A stretch of 64,000 nt of DNA, from positions 156,499,501-156,563,500 of the forward strand of contig JAZBRS010000026.1 of NCBI GenBank assembly GCA_037176725.1, written 5' to 3'. Under the pieces are notes generated by a model. The model was not told where the DNA came from and searched no databases. It worked only from the letters and a program-made list of their open reading frames with translations. How positions within the stretch are numbered: position 1 is the first letter of the stretch; each line of letters begins with the position of its first letter. The stretch is from Posidonia oceanica (lineage: Eukaryota > Streptophyta > Magnoliopsida > Alismatales > Posidoniaceae). Of the stretch, positions 32,601 through 44,044 are shown in pieces. The position numbers and the translations under genes were made by a program.

Positions 32601-35539
32601 TCGGCACAGGGGGGCTGAGGACGCGCTGTCGGGCGGGGGAGTCGCTCCCGGAGCTGACGGAGGTCGGGCGGTGTACGGCGGAGGACGGCGCGGCCTGGAA
32701 CGGTCGCCGGAGCGAAGCGACGGCCGGAGAAGCTCGTCGGGGAAGAAGGTCTGACCGGAAGTTGACTTCATAGCAGGAGGGTCGGAAACTTAAATCTAAA
32801 GGGCGGAGAAGCAGCAGGGGGAGAGGAGGAAGCTAAGGGTAGAAGAGCTTACCTTTTTCCGTGTCTGAAACGTCCTCCCGACCTCAGCAGTTCCGGAGCT
32901 GGTCGACGGCGTTCGTCCGGTCGCTGCGGTGGTCGTCAGCTGCTCGCGGAGGCTGGAGCGGCTTCAGGACGTGCTTCCGGTACTTCCCAATCGGTTGGAC
33001 AGAAGCTTCGGAGCTTGGAGTGAGATCTGGCACTTTTTGGGTTCAGAAGAGTGGCCGGAGGTGGGGGAGGGTGTTCGCTGCTCGTCTGGTTGGATGGAGC
33101 CTTCCGGGAAGTTGCTGGAGGTTCGGGGAGTGGATCTGGGTGGTCGAACTGGCTTTCTGGAGAGTGTGGAGTGAGATAGGAAGGTGGCTTGATTTCTGGA
33201 CAGTAGGTGGCACAGGTGTTTGTGGTGGCGTTCTTGGTCTGTGGTGAGGGAGAGGGCTGAAGGTCAGGTGCTTTGGGAAGGTGGAGGTTCGGTGATTATC
33301 TGGGTGGAGTTTGGTGGGAAGTAGTGAGCTGTGGTGGAGGGAATTGTGGAAGGATCGGTGTTGGGTTGCTGTTGGCTTTCTGCGGTGGATTCAGGTGATC
33401 TGGGGTGGTTTCGTGTGGTGGAATGGCTGGGAAATGGTGGAGGGAGAAGGCTGGGTCGCTGGGTGAGTTTGGGGGAGCTTTCTGGAGAAGTTCTAAGGCC
33501 GGGAAGGGTGCTGGATTGTTGGAAGAAGAAGCGGAGAATTTGCTGTGGATTTCCGATGAAACAGGAGAAGGACTTGGGTGGAGGATGCTGGGGAATTCGT
33601 GGCCTCTCTCCGGAATGCCCAGGGCTCTCTCCGACTGCTCTCCTCGTTCCTCTTCTCTCTGGTTTCAGGTTTTTGATCCTTTTTCTTTTTGTGCAGGTCT
33701 GGCTGTGGCAATTTAATGCCGAGGGGGCGGTGGCAGGAGCACGGACGCGATGCGGCGCACGCCGGTCTAGTTAGGGCAGAGGCGTGCGAGCGCAGGCCTG
33801 GCAATGGCAGAAGAGCTGGTCGTGGCAGGACTGTTGCAGCAGGAGGGGAGAAACACACGGCACTGTGCGGAGGGAAGAAGGAAGAAGGAGATTGTAGCCG
33901 TGGGCCGGGCCGCGAGTTCTGAAAAAAAAGAAAAGAAAAAAAGGAAACGGGCTGACGAGCCCAGCAGAGAGAAAAAGAAAAAAAGATAAGAGGAGGAAGG
34001 GAAATGGAGGAAAAGAAAGGGGAAAATAAATTAGAGAAAAAGAATAAAAATAAGTAAAATATTAGTGTGATTGTGTTGTAGGTTAGGGTCTTGACTAAAT
34101 TTTTAATGACTGTTTTTTGGTTAATTAGTGTGGTTTAAAGGGGTTTTGGGCTTGATTAGGGTTTTAGGGTTTCTCTTCTTTTATTTTGTTTTCCACTTGA
34201 CTAAGTGTTTGTTAAACCTTTTTTAAATTGTTTCTAGAATTGTATTTTTCTTGTTAAGCATGTAGGATGTTAATTAGGATTTTTCAGGATTTATTTTGAG
34301 GTTAATTAGGATGGGTTATAGGCTTTTAATTTTAGTCTTTTAGGATTTTCTTTCTTAAGTCTTTTGAATTAGGTTTTGTGATTTTTTTATTTATTAACTT
34401 TTCTTGATGTTTTTTAATTAGGTTTCTCTTGTCTGATTAAGTGTTTTTAAGTCTTCTTAATTGTTTCTCATTTTCTCTTTTTTGTTTAAGTTCTTAGGTT
34501 GTCTTTCTTAGGTTTGTTAAGTTAAGCTTTTTTTCTTTCATTAATTGTTTATCTTGGTGTTTTTAATTGTTTTACTTCTTTTTAGGGTTTGTTTTTGATC
34601 ATTTTTGATAGGGTCTTAACTCTTGGTTGGTTTGGATTTTATTTTAATTTTTTCCTTGATTTTTCAGCATTTTCTTTTGGTTTGTTTTGCATTTTTTAGC
34701 TTGCATGCTTGATTTCCCTTTTAGCTTGATTTAATTAGGTTTAAGTTTTTAATTGTTTGTTTAATGTTTTTAAATTATTTTCCTTAGAGTTCTGGTTTGT
34801 TTCTCTTATGTTTTAGAGTTTTAGAGATTTTTAGGGTTTTTTATGGGTTTTAGCAAAAGAAAGAAAAGGAAAAGAGAAGGAGGAAGGAAATGGAAAAAAG
34901 GGGGAAATAAAAGGGAAAGAGATGAGTTGGAGGAAAATGATTTTTCAAAATTCAAGGAAAATGCTAAAAATAAAGTAAAAATAGAAATAAGATAGAGAGG
35001 AGATAGAAGCACAAAAAGGGCCCACGGCCAGGCGGGAAAAAGGGCAAGAAGGGGATGAAAAGAGAGATGATAATCAGGAGAGAGAGAGGAGAGAGAAACT
35101 GATAATCTCGGAGAGAGAAAACGATAATTTGGCCAAAAGGGGGGCTTAGAGGTCTTGGAAAGGGATGAAACTTGGCAGGTGTGGGGTCTAGGGTTTCTAG
35201 TCTTGCTCCCAGGGTTTTGGTTTGGTTTTGAGAAAGTTTTGGAGGGGTTTTGAGGTGTAGAAAAAGGGTAGTTTTGCCTAAGTTTCCTAGGGTTTTTGGG
35301 AGGGGTTCTGGTTTGAAATTTTGCAGGCTTTTTGGTAGGTTTGCTAAGTCATCAGAGGTGAGTTTTTCTATGAATTTTGGTTAGTTTTCAGGTTCGGGAA
35401 AGGGGGTAATCCTAGGTTGAGTTTGGGCTTGTTTTGAGGGAAAAGAGGAAGAGAAAGGTGTAGGTTTGGGTCTAGATTCGGGTTCAGCAGCCACCAGAAG
35501 GTTCCAATCGATCCGGCCTGTCAAAATGGGGTGTCAACA
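29653..35539 (-). repeat. Right (5') LTR of element B
   Basis: This 5887-bp LTR is collinear with 12254-18085. As the upstream LTR of a minus-strand element it would drive transcription leftwards. It contains the 30-bp array (about 30360-31206), GC-rich block (about 32540-33920) and T-rich block (about 34055-34850). I could not choose a TATA box with confidence. Confidence 0.92.
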
Positions 35540-35544
35540 CCATG

Positions 35545-36357
35545 CATGCAATGTCCTATGGGGTAGAAGACTAACCTTTTTTACGGGTTGGAGCGGCGGC
35601 TTCACCTCGATCACTGGAGTTGCAGGTGTGTCCACGGCAGCAAGTTCGGCAAGGTCTCCTAGGCAGCTCGGAGCGCCGGAGGAGCTTGCAGCTGGTTGCA
35701 GACGAAGATGGGAGTCGCTTCTTGCTCTTGGAAGTGAAGATTCTCTCGTAGGCTTTGTGTGGTGTCAGAGGAAGGCGTAGGCATTGGCAGGAGGGCGGCA
35801 GAGGCGAGGCGGTGGCTGACACGGCCGGCGGAAGACAGGCCTGTCAGTGAGGTGTATGAGAGCTGGTTTTGGGCTGATATGGAGGAGATGGGTAGTAAGT
35901 GAGGCTTGGAAGGTAGTGGATGGCATGGAGTGGAGGAAGGGACGGGTAGTAAGTTTGGGGAGGCAGTGGAGTGGACGGGCGGTGAGCGAAGGGGGCAGAG
36001 CTGCCGCTGCTGCACTCGAGTCGTTGGACGCCAGACCAGAGCGCGTCCAATGTTGGACGCCAGACCAGAGCACGTCCAACGTTGGACACTAGCACAGGCC
36101 GCGTCCAACGTTGGACGCTGCCTGTTCGAGCGTCCAACACACTCAGGTGGCATAAGCTGCAAATGGGCTTAGGTTTGGGCCTAGAAGTGTTGTAAAAATG
36201 CAAATAGCTTAGGTACGGGCTTCTAGGGTTTAGGTGAGGTTTTGGGTTTGGAAATGGGCTAGAAAATGGGTTAGAAAAGGGAATGCCAATCCAGAGACCA
36301 CACGAGCCTGCAAAAGAGAACTACCAACTTCCAGGCTGTCAGAATGGGGTGTCTACA
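35545..36357 (-). repeat. Left (3') LTR of element A, second part
   Basis: This continues the LTR after element B and aligns with 46470-47282. It ends GGGGTGTCTACA at 36357, the minus-strand LTR start. A block of hairpin arms lies at 36023-36144. Confidence 0.9.
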
Positions 36358-36361
36358 GATG

Positions 36362-36370
36362 CCCCTCTCT
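36362..36370 (-). other. Polypurine tract of element A
   Basis: On the minus strand AGAGAGGGG is followed by CATC and the LTR start TGTAGACACC, as in element B. Confidence 0.8.
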
Positions 36371-37944
36371 GAGCGAGGTTTAGCGGAGCGAGACTGCTGC
36401 TTAGGGTAGACAAGACACCCTACCTGATGCCGGCGAGAGCACAAATTGCTGTGGGCGTGAGTCACTTATCCGGTAGATGCACTGGAAATCATGACTCGAT
36501 GCCACAATGCAAATGCAGATGCAAGATGCTAATGCAATGCAATGCATGCTAATGTAGAAGTTAGTGCAAAGGTTATGTTAGAAGTTAGTGCAGAACTAAT
36601 ATGCGATGCGAATGCTGACGCCGGACTAGCATGAACTAGTGCGTGTGCAAGTGCTGTGCATGAGGAGATGCTATGCTGATGCATGGTGATTGCTGGCACT
36701 AATGCCGATGCTGATGCATGGGGTGCTATGCTTGCAGATGCCAATGCTTGAGTGCTAATGCTTGGGTGCTAATGCATGTGAGTCCTAATGCTTGGGTGCA
36801 AGTGCTTGAATGCTGATGCTTGAGAGTGCTAGTGCTGTGCGTGCTTGCTAATGCTGGGGCAGTGCAGAGTGATGCATGGAGAAGAAGCAGAGGGTTCTAC
36901 AGGGCAGTGCGGCAAGTTGGCTTCTTGTCCAAGCTTGCGCAGAAGGCTGCTCCGGGAGAGCTAACGCGCTTGCCACTTGGGCAGGCTGCCAGTCCGCGGG
37001 AGACCAAAGGACCCTTGTTCGTTTAGGACAAGTGGAACAAGCAGAAGCTCGCGAGGCCATGAGAAGGAGAGAGTGCTTGCCTCCAGGTGAGGCAGCAGAC
37101 AGGCAGAAGAGGCAGAAGGGGTAATGCAAGGCAGAGGAGGGCGCCTAAGCAATGCCAGAGAGTGAATGCAAATGCAGATGAATGCAGACACTAGAATGCT
37201 ATGCAGATGACATGCCTACGCTAACGCTTACTGCGCTGAAACTCCTCTGGGGGAAAGCGGGATGGTGCATGCACGCGGAAAAGTGAAAATGAAATGCAAT
37301 GCTATCACTGGCCAATGCATGTAGGCCAAGCAACAGGGGTGCCATTCGCAAAGCTTAGTTGTAGACGAATGGCGATGCAAGTGCATGGGATACCTCAGAA
37401 AGTAAATATGCTAAAAGTAAAGCAGGGGAATGTGCATGCAGCGGCGGGCACGAAAAGACCCGGGAAAGCGGATTGCGGGAATTGATGGAAGGACCACAGA
37501 GGAGCGGCAGTGCAAATAAGGGCACAATGCATGAGATGCTATGCAGGGGATGCAAGGTATGCAGCGGAACGCCGGGCATGCGGAACCGAGAAAGCGATCC
37601 TGGGTTACGCACTACTGCGAGCATCATCCCGGGCCGGCGATGCTATAAAAAGAAGCATGCGGGCGACGAAGATGTTGCCTTAGGCAATACGTGAACCTGG
37701 GGTTTGGATCCTAAGCACGCGATGTCCGTGTAATGATGAGATGCAGTACTAGGACTGACTCTACAAGGCATACAAAGGAGCTACATGATGCTATGCAATG
37801 CGAATGCTGTGAGATGCAGTGTACTAATAAGATGGAACGCCGGGCACGCGAGACTGGGAAGACGATCCTGATCGCGCGATGTCCGGGCGATGATGATATG
37901 CTGATGCCATGCAACAAAATGCTATTACACTAAGATGAAATGGG

Positions 37945-38690
37945 TGATAGGTTAACGGACCTCTTGCCAGATAGTTAGGGCTATCAGCTCGCGGGGAGTT
38001 AACGGACTCACCACCGGATAGTTGGGGCTATCAGCCCGATGGATGGTGACAGGCCAGCGAGTCTATCAGGCAAGAGGGGTGATTACAAGTGCGGCAGCTT
38101 GTGATCATGAATGCAACAGGAATACCATACCCGAGGGTGTGGCAGAGGTCCGTAGACGCTCCCGTAACAGTTAGGGATGTCAGCCCAAATGCAGATGGAA
38201 ATGGGATACCAGGGGGCAGCTGAATAAAGATGCCCCTGGTATCGGTGAACGATACCAGGGGGCAGCCGAAGCGCCCCTGGCATCAAAATGCAAGGCGGAG
38301 ATAACACTAACGGGTTTGTCAACTGAGTAGTTAGGGCTACCAGCCCGAATGCAGTGGGATGGATGTAAGGGTGCACCGTGCAAAGTGCAATGACGGTGGG
38401 GGATGCAATGGAATAATGCAAATGCAAGGTGATAAGTTAACGGACTTATCGCCGAATAGTTAGGGATATCAGCCCAAATGCAACACGGATATGCGGGATG
38501 ACATTTTAACGGGCGTCAACCAAGCAATTAGGGCTGCCAGCCCAACGCAGAGGAATGCAAAGTGATAGGTTGACGGACTCATCGCCGAGCAGTTAGGGCT
38601 ACCAGCCCAGATGCAGAAATGATGGTGCGATAAAATGATAGGTTGACGGACCCATCGCCGAGCAGTTAGGGCTGCCAGCCCGAATGCAGA
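37945..38690. repeat. GATA...TATC stem-loop repeats in element A
   Basis: Units of about 60-110 bp carry GATAGGTTGACGGACCCATC and (A/C)AGTTAGGG(C/G)(T/A)(A/G)(T/C)CAGCCC. They are the diverged counterpart of the array in element B at 18540-19700 and hold the same place before the PPT. Confidence 0.7.
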
Positions 38691-40119
38691 ATGATGTAGA
38701 AGGGAAACAGAAACCCATCGTGATAGGTGTGCAATGGTCTCAGTGTAGGCATTCTTCGCGGCGTCACGAGGTGACAAACGAGGGACATGCCAGTCGTCAC
38801 GGACCTACCCACGTGGTGGGTGGCAAAATTTGAAAATCGCAGCGCCTCCAAGCGAGGCAGGCAAAAATGCTCGTCCTTGGCTCCGATTTTCGAAAACAGG
38901 GAGAAGAGAAGAAGATAATAATATATTATAGCATGCATGTTTTGGTGGCTTTGGACTCAAAGCAGCTGTGCCATGAGGATGCTTCTGTGGTCCACGACTT
39001 AGGAGATCTCGATCCTCGAGCGACACCATGCCGAGTTGTGGTTGGTGGCTCTCTTTCTCACTCTTGGCTTGGGGTGAGGCCTTGGCTTCGCAGAGTATAG
39101 CCTTCGGCTGCGGGGTAGCGGAAGCGTTGGATGCAGCTTCTTAGCCTCCGTCTCAATTCTTCGGGGACTGACTGCCGCTTTTGACGCTCACAGAATGATG
39201 TTTCTTTTCCCCTCATGAGTGACTGGAGTTGCATCTAGCCTGCCAAGGAAGTAGTGATGTCTGCAGAAGAGATTGGAGCGTGCTGCTGCGCTCGGAGGGT
39301 GGAGCCGGGTCCTCCTGATAATGCATCTCGTGTAGTTGCCAGTGTGGTGCTTGAAGCTGAAGGCTGAGGTGGCTTCGACGCTCGTCCTAGTCACTCCTCT
39401 CATGAGCGCCTTCTTTCTTCACCTTCTTTCTGCATTTTTCTTTTGTGCTCAGCATGCATATCTTGTTGTCATTTCTTTTGCTCACATGACCTCTATTCTT
39501 TTGGATATGCATGTCTTTGCCCTCTTGGGGTAGCAGTCTCGGATGAGGCGTTGAAAGTTTGGCTGATCGGTGTACACCTTCGGCCTCTGCAATGTGTCGA
39601 CAGCCTTTGGCTATGCTCTGCTCTGCTTTGGTCCTCCCCATGATCGGTGGACTCTCTGGTTAAGGTGGATCTCACTTCGGGAGTTATTAGGCTCAGCGAG
39701 ACGCTCTATTCTGCTCTAGTCTCACTTTGTAGCCACATACAAGAGATGGCGCTGCTCGGGCGAGACCTGCCTAAGACTGTCACTGCTTGACACCCTCCAA
39801 GCGCTGCTTGTTTGTCCAAAGTCGGGTTTCTGATTATGCAAATTTTTGTGGGTTTTGTATATTTTAGCAGGGGAAAGGACAAACATGTTTTTGGGTTTTG
39901 CATTGGTTTTGTATTTTTATGATTTTTGCTTAGGAAAACATAAAAGGGAAAACCAGCAGAAAGGCAAAGAAAATATTTTTGCTATTTTTTATTTTCTTGA
40001 TGTTTTTGGCTTTATGCTTTACAGAATGCAAGAAATGATATGTACATGCAATAAATAACAATGCATGATGGCAGATATGTGCAGGATGAATGGATGTGCA
40101 TGCAAAGTGATTGATGTGT

Positions 40120-40325
40120 GCAGGTGATAAGTTGAGGGACTTATCGCCGAATAGTTAGGGATATCAACCCGTATGGTAAGTTGAGGGACTTACCGCCGAG
40201 CAGTTAGGGCTACCAGCCCAGTGATGATAGGTTGACGGACCCATCGCCGGATAGTTAGGGGTATCAGCCCGATGATGATAGGTTAACGGACCTATCACCG
40301 GATAGTTAGGGGTATCAGCCCGTAT
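40120..40325. repeat. Second GATA...TATC stem-loop cluster in element A
   Basis: Four units read GATAGGTTAACGGACCTATC or variants, each followed by GGATAGTTAGGGGTATCAGC. Each word is self-complementary at its ends. Confidence 0.8.
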
Positions 40326-40739
40326 GGTGAATGCATGCAGAAAAAGAAATGCAGGTTTTTAAGGTTTTTGCTGTTTTTATGCTTTTTATGATTTTCGACA
40401 CGGCAAGAAAACACAAAAACAAAACAAAACAAAACAAAAGGAAAGACAATACAGGAAACAAAAGAGAGGTAAGAAAGACTTACCTGTCAGCAACCTCGGG
40501 AGGGAGGTGCTGGGTCTGCCCCTATGCTGCTGATGCTGTCGGCGAGATCTGCTGTCGGCAGTGCGGGGAGCACTGGAGCCGCTGATGCTGGAGAAGAAGC
40601 TTACCTGGACGGTGTTGCGATTGGGCTTGCTGTTGATTCTGCCGTTGCGCTTCTGAGCGTCCCTCGGACAAACAGGGAGGGATAGGAAGGGGGGATTGCG
40701 CCGATGGGATTGGACGGACCCACCGGGGCAGAGTTGAAT

Positions 40740-42928
40740 TCAAAGAAGATTGGGGTAAGCCCCCGAGGTTCCGACATCCTTGGAGCCCGCAGGCTCAGAA
40801 GAGGAAGGGCCAGCTATGCTAGGGTGTGCGAGTGTCGGTGCAGGTGTGTGAGCAGCCTCCTGCGGACTGACGACGAGGGTCCCATTGTCAATCAGGTCCT
40901 GAACGACATCCCGGAGAGTGAGGCAATTATCCGTCGAATGCCCCGAGGCTTGATGGTAATCGCAATGCTTGCTCGCATCGTACCACCTCGGAAGAGGATT
41001 GGGTGGAGGGCGAGTTTCTGGAAGCCTCAGAAGCGACACAACCTGGGGAAAGACGGCACCTAGTGGCTCACCAAGTGGGGTGAAGTCGCTCTTTGCACGG
41101 CGGACTCGTCTCTACCTAGGCTGTCGTCCTTGCCGAGCTGGTGCGACGTGATGCACCGGCTCAACGGTGACAGTGTGTGCAGTGGGTGCAAAAATAGGTG
41201 CAGGCGCTAGCGGAAAAGGATCTGGCTGACTTTCTGCAAAGGCAGGCACCTCAGGAGGATCAGCGCATGCGGCGGCGTGCTGCTCGGAGCAATCGGAAGC
41301 GGAGTTGTTGTTGTTGCTGCTGCTGCGGCGATTGCTGGTGCTGTCGGCCTGCCTAGCCAGTGCAGAAAGTGCGGGGAAATGCCCACTCTGCAGTGAGCTT
41401 TCCACGCGAGCGCCAGCCCTAATCAGCGATGCAAAACTAGTGATGTGCTGGATGCAAAGCAGAGTTCCAATCGCTGGCAGCGCCCCTTTGACGATCATCT
41501 CGAATCCTCCTCGGAGGGCCTATCTCTGACCTGGGCGGCTGTGGAACGTCAGTGACCGACATACTCCCCGAATGGCTCTTGAGGCCTCTGCCAGATGGCG
41601 ACGAGATCCTCCCTCTTGGGGATCAAGTCGAGGTTGAAAGCATATTGCTCAAGAAAAGCTCGAGAAAGACCAGTCCAAGTTTGAACCGCAGCCGTGTCAA
41701 GGGATGTGAACCACCTGAGCGCGGGGCCGGTTAAACTCTTCTGGAACAGCCGGATAAGGAGCCTTTCATCAGCCTGAAGTTGAGAAAGATCCCCGCAATA
41801 CGCCTTCAGATGCGAGATGGGGCAGCCTCTACCATCATATTTATCGAAGTCCGGGATGCGGAACTTCGAAGGGAGTGCGGCCTCGGGAAAGAGACAGAGG
41901 TCGTGAAATTGGTAAGGCTGGCGGTCCTGGCCTTGCACTTGACGAAGTGCTCTCTCTAGATCACCCAACTTGGTAAGGAAGGCGTCAGAGGCTGCTGCTG
42001 GCGAGGGTTGTGCAGCAAAGGCAGGGACCACGTATGCTGTGCGGGTCGCGCGAGAGCGCTCCTCCGGATCCACCGTCACGCCACCTGGTGTCGTAGCGTG
42101 AGGGCCAGCATACCCGTGCAAGGGTGTAAGGTGTGGTGCTATGAATGCAGGGGTCTGAACTTGATGCAAGGGAGATGGATAGATAATATGCTATGCAGTG
42201 TGAGGTGTAGTGCAGGGGAGCAGCAGCTGTTGCACTGGCACGGTGCTGGGCAACGGGCTTAAGGGGTGTTGTGCTCCTGCCAATCCAGAAGACTGGCCAC
42301 CAGAGGAATGAGTTGTATCCTGTGCAAAGTGTTGTGCAGGCGTAGGAGGCTGAAAATGCGCCCCCATCGCTGGAGCTGTGAGGAGCCAGGGCGATGGGAA
42401 GGGCGGAGGTGCAGTGTAGCGAGCCTGCAGGGCTACAGAGGGCAGCACTGGAACCTCAAGGGTTGAGCGGAAAGAGCAGGCCACAGTCGGGTTGAGTGCG
42501 AGAGCCATGCTTCGCAGCCTATCGGCCTTAGCCAATAAACGCTGCGCCTGCACGGTAGAGAACGCATCGACCGACGGGTCGAGGTGCAAGGAGGTGTCCG
42601 CCAAGGGAGGCACGGAAACCAAGGAAGCAACAGGAGTGGATCCTACACAAAGGGTAGCCGTAGAAGGTTGAATTCTCGAGACGGGAAGGCCCTGGGATGG
42701 AACAAGAGGCAACGCTCCTGGAGCCAGAGTGGCGGTCACCGCGGCAGACGCGGCGACAAGCTCCAGGTCGGCTGGGGTCGACCCTTGATCCAGATAAGGG
42801 GGCTGCGAGGTCTCCTGCACCAGAAGTGGAGAGGAGACGGGGGATGCCAAGGCAAGGGAAGGAGAGATCGAAATCGGTACCTCTCTTGACGCCAATGAGG
42901 AAGGAGGCTCGCCGGTATGCTGGGCCAT
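40740..42928 (-). pseudogene. Broken gag of element A
   Basis: The pieces line up with the open gag of element B. ATG 42928 opens MAQHTGEPP. The capsid domain reads KFRIPDFDKYDGRG, LIRLFQKSLTG and FGEYVGH. The knuckle CDYHQASGHSTDNC lies near 40950. Damage: in-frame stops at 42191-42193, 41549-41551 (where B has a Trp in GRWRA) and 41112-41114, and a small deletion with frameshift near 41505. The protein would have formed particles; it is now dead. Between this gag and the PPT there is no protease. Confidence 0.85.
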
Positions 42929-44024
42929 AGCGGACGGCGAGCGAAAGCAAACAGGATTGCGGCTGAAGGCAGGGACACAAGACCTAAAGAGAGCTATTGT
43001 CGGTGGCGACAGACAGCTCAGAGAGAGAGACGCTCAGAAACCAAGCTGAGGGGATCCGCACCTGCCTGCAAAACAAATAAACGCATTAGAGGTTGGATGC
43101 AAAAAGAGGTTATTAGGGGTGGCATGATGCAGATGAATGCCCTAATATGCACTCTCTTACCATGCATGTCCTGAGTAGATGACCTACCGGGACGCACTCA
43201 GGGGTAATGGGATTATGCAGACTCTAGGTCAAAAAAAAGGCTCTCGTCTCGACCTTGCCAAAGCTCAGGTATAACGGGTGGTGCATTGGTGGCCTCGACC
43301 TTGCTAGAAGCATAGGTGGTACCCTCCAATAACACCGACGCGACCCCTAGACAAGGGGGACAGACTGATCTACTCACACCACGTCAAAACGTTGGGAGCA
43401 AGAGACCAGGACTATCCTTCTCAGACTGTGGGTTGACTCAGGTGAGAAGAATGCATGCTTTCTAAATGCTGATGCAAATGCTTTAGAGCGTTTTACTTGC
43501 GTTTTATTAACTGAAGGGGAAAATTGTGAGTTTTGGCTCTAGTTGTGCCTAAATGTTATTGCTTTGCTTTATTGTGACTTTTAGATCAAGCAAAAAAGGG
43601 AAGCAGGCAAGTTTCTACTATCCTAGGCATGGCATATGCGAAGGGGAGAGAAACAAGAAGTCATGGCATGCAAGCAATTCACACAGCAAGGCAAAAGCAT
43701 GGGCATGGCATGTGTATGTGTGTGTGAGCATGATAGTGAAAGAAAACACTTATCACAGCAAAAAGCAGGTATGCATAGCATGTGCAGGTGCAGTGACATT
43801 GTATTAGCGTAAAAAGAAGCATTCATCATTCAAAAGGCATGCATGGTGTGCCAAGCAAGTATTTAGACATGTGATGCAGGCAAGATAGAGCAGCGCAAGC
43901 AATCATGGCATAAAGCAGATAAATAAACAAGCATGCAGCTAAGCAAGTAAAGCAGGCGAAAGCAAAAGGCAAGCAAAACACCCAAGCAAGAGGCGAGAAG
44001 GCCAAGATGAAAGCCGGAGTACTG
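42929..44024 (-). other. Leader of element A
   Basis: It lies between PBS and gag. 43258-44024 is conserved with the leader of element B (28736-29640), although the LTRs of A and B are very different in length and content. Confidence 0.6.
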
Positions 44025-44043
44025 TTCCCCAGCGGAGTCGCCA
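44025..44043 (-). other. Primer binding site of element A
   Basis: On the minus strand TGGCGACTCCGCTGGGGAA starts one base after the LTR end. This is the form of PBS known from Ogre/Tat elements, usually assigned to tRNA-Arg; I have not checked it against a tRNA set. Confidence 0.8.
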
Positions 44044-44044
44044 C

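Larger units (their letters stand above)
12254..35539 (-). mobile_element. Element B: 23.3-kb gag-protease-DUF7745 retrotransposon with giant LTRs
   Basis: On the minus strand each LTR starts TGTTGACACCCC and ends GGATTACTACA. The target site duplication is CCATG at 12249-12253 and 35540-35544. The LTRs are 5832 bp (12254-18085) and 5887 bp (29653-35539), and the internal part is 11,567 bp. In transcription order the internal part holds a truncated PBS, a leader, gag, a protease ORF, a spacer, a DUF7745-like gene, tandem arrays and the PPT. No RT, RNase H or integrase was found on either strand, so B cannot move unaided. Its LTR pair looks closer than those of A and C, which fits its innermost position. 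Confidence 0.92.
36371..40739 (-). other. Non-coding 3' part of element A
   Basis: This 4.4-kb stretch between gag and PPT has no recognisable domain. The right part of an intact element (protease, RT, RNase H, integrase) is missing. It is rich in GATGC/ATGCT words (36480-36860) and holds stem-loop arrays listed separately. A block at 39100-39660 shows nothing recognisable on either strand. Confidence 0.6.

Noticed and set aside
36480..36860. Possible satellite in ATGCTAATGC-rich sequence of A
   Set aside because: The words recur but I could not find a constant period by eye, so I do not call a tandem array.
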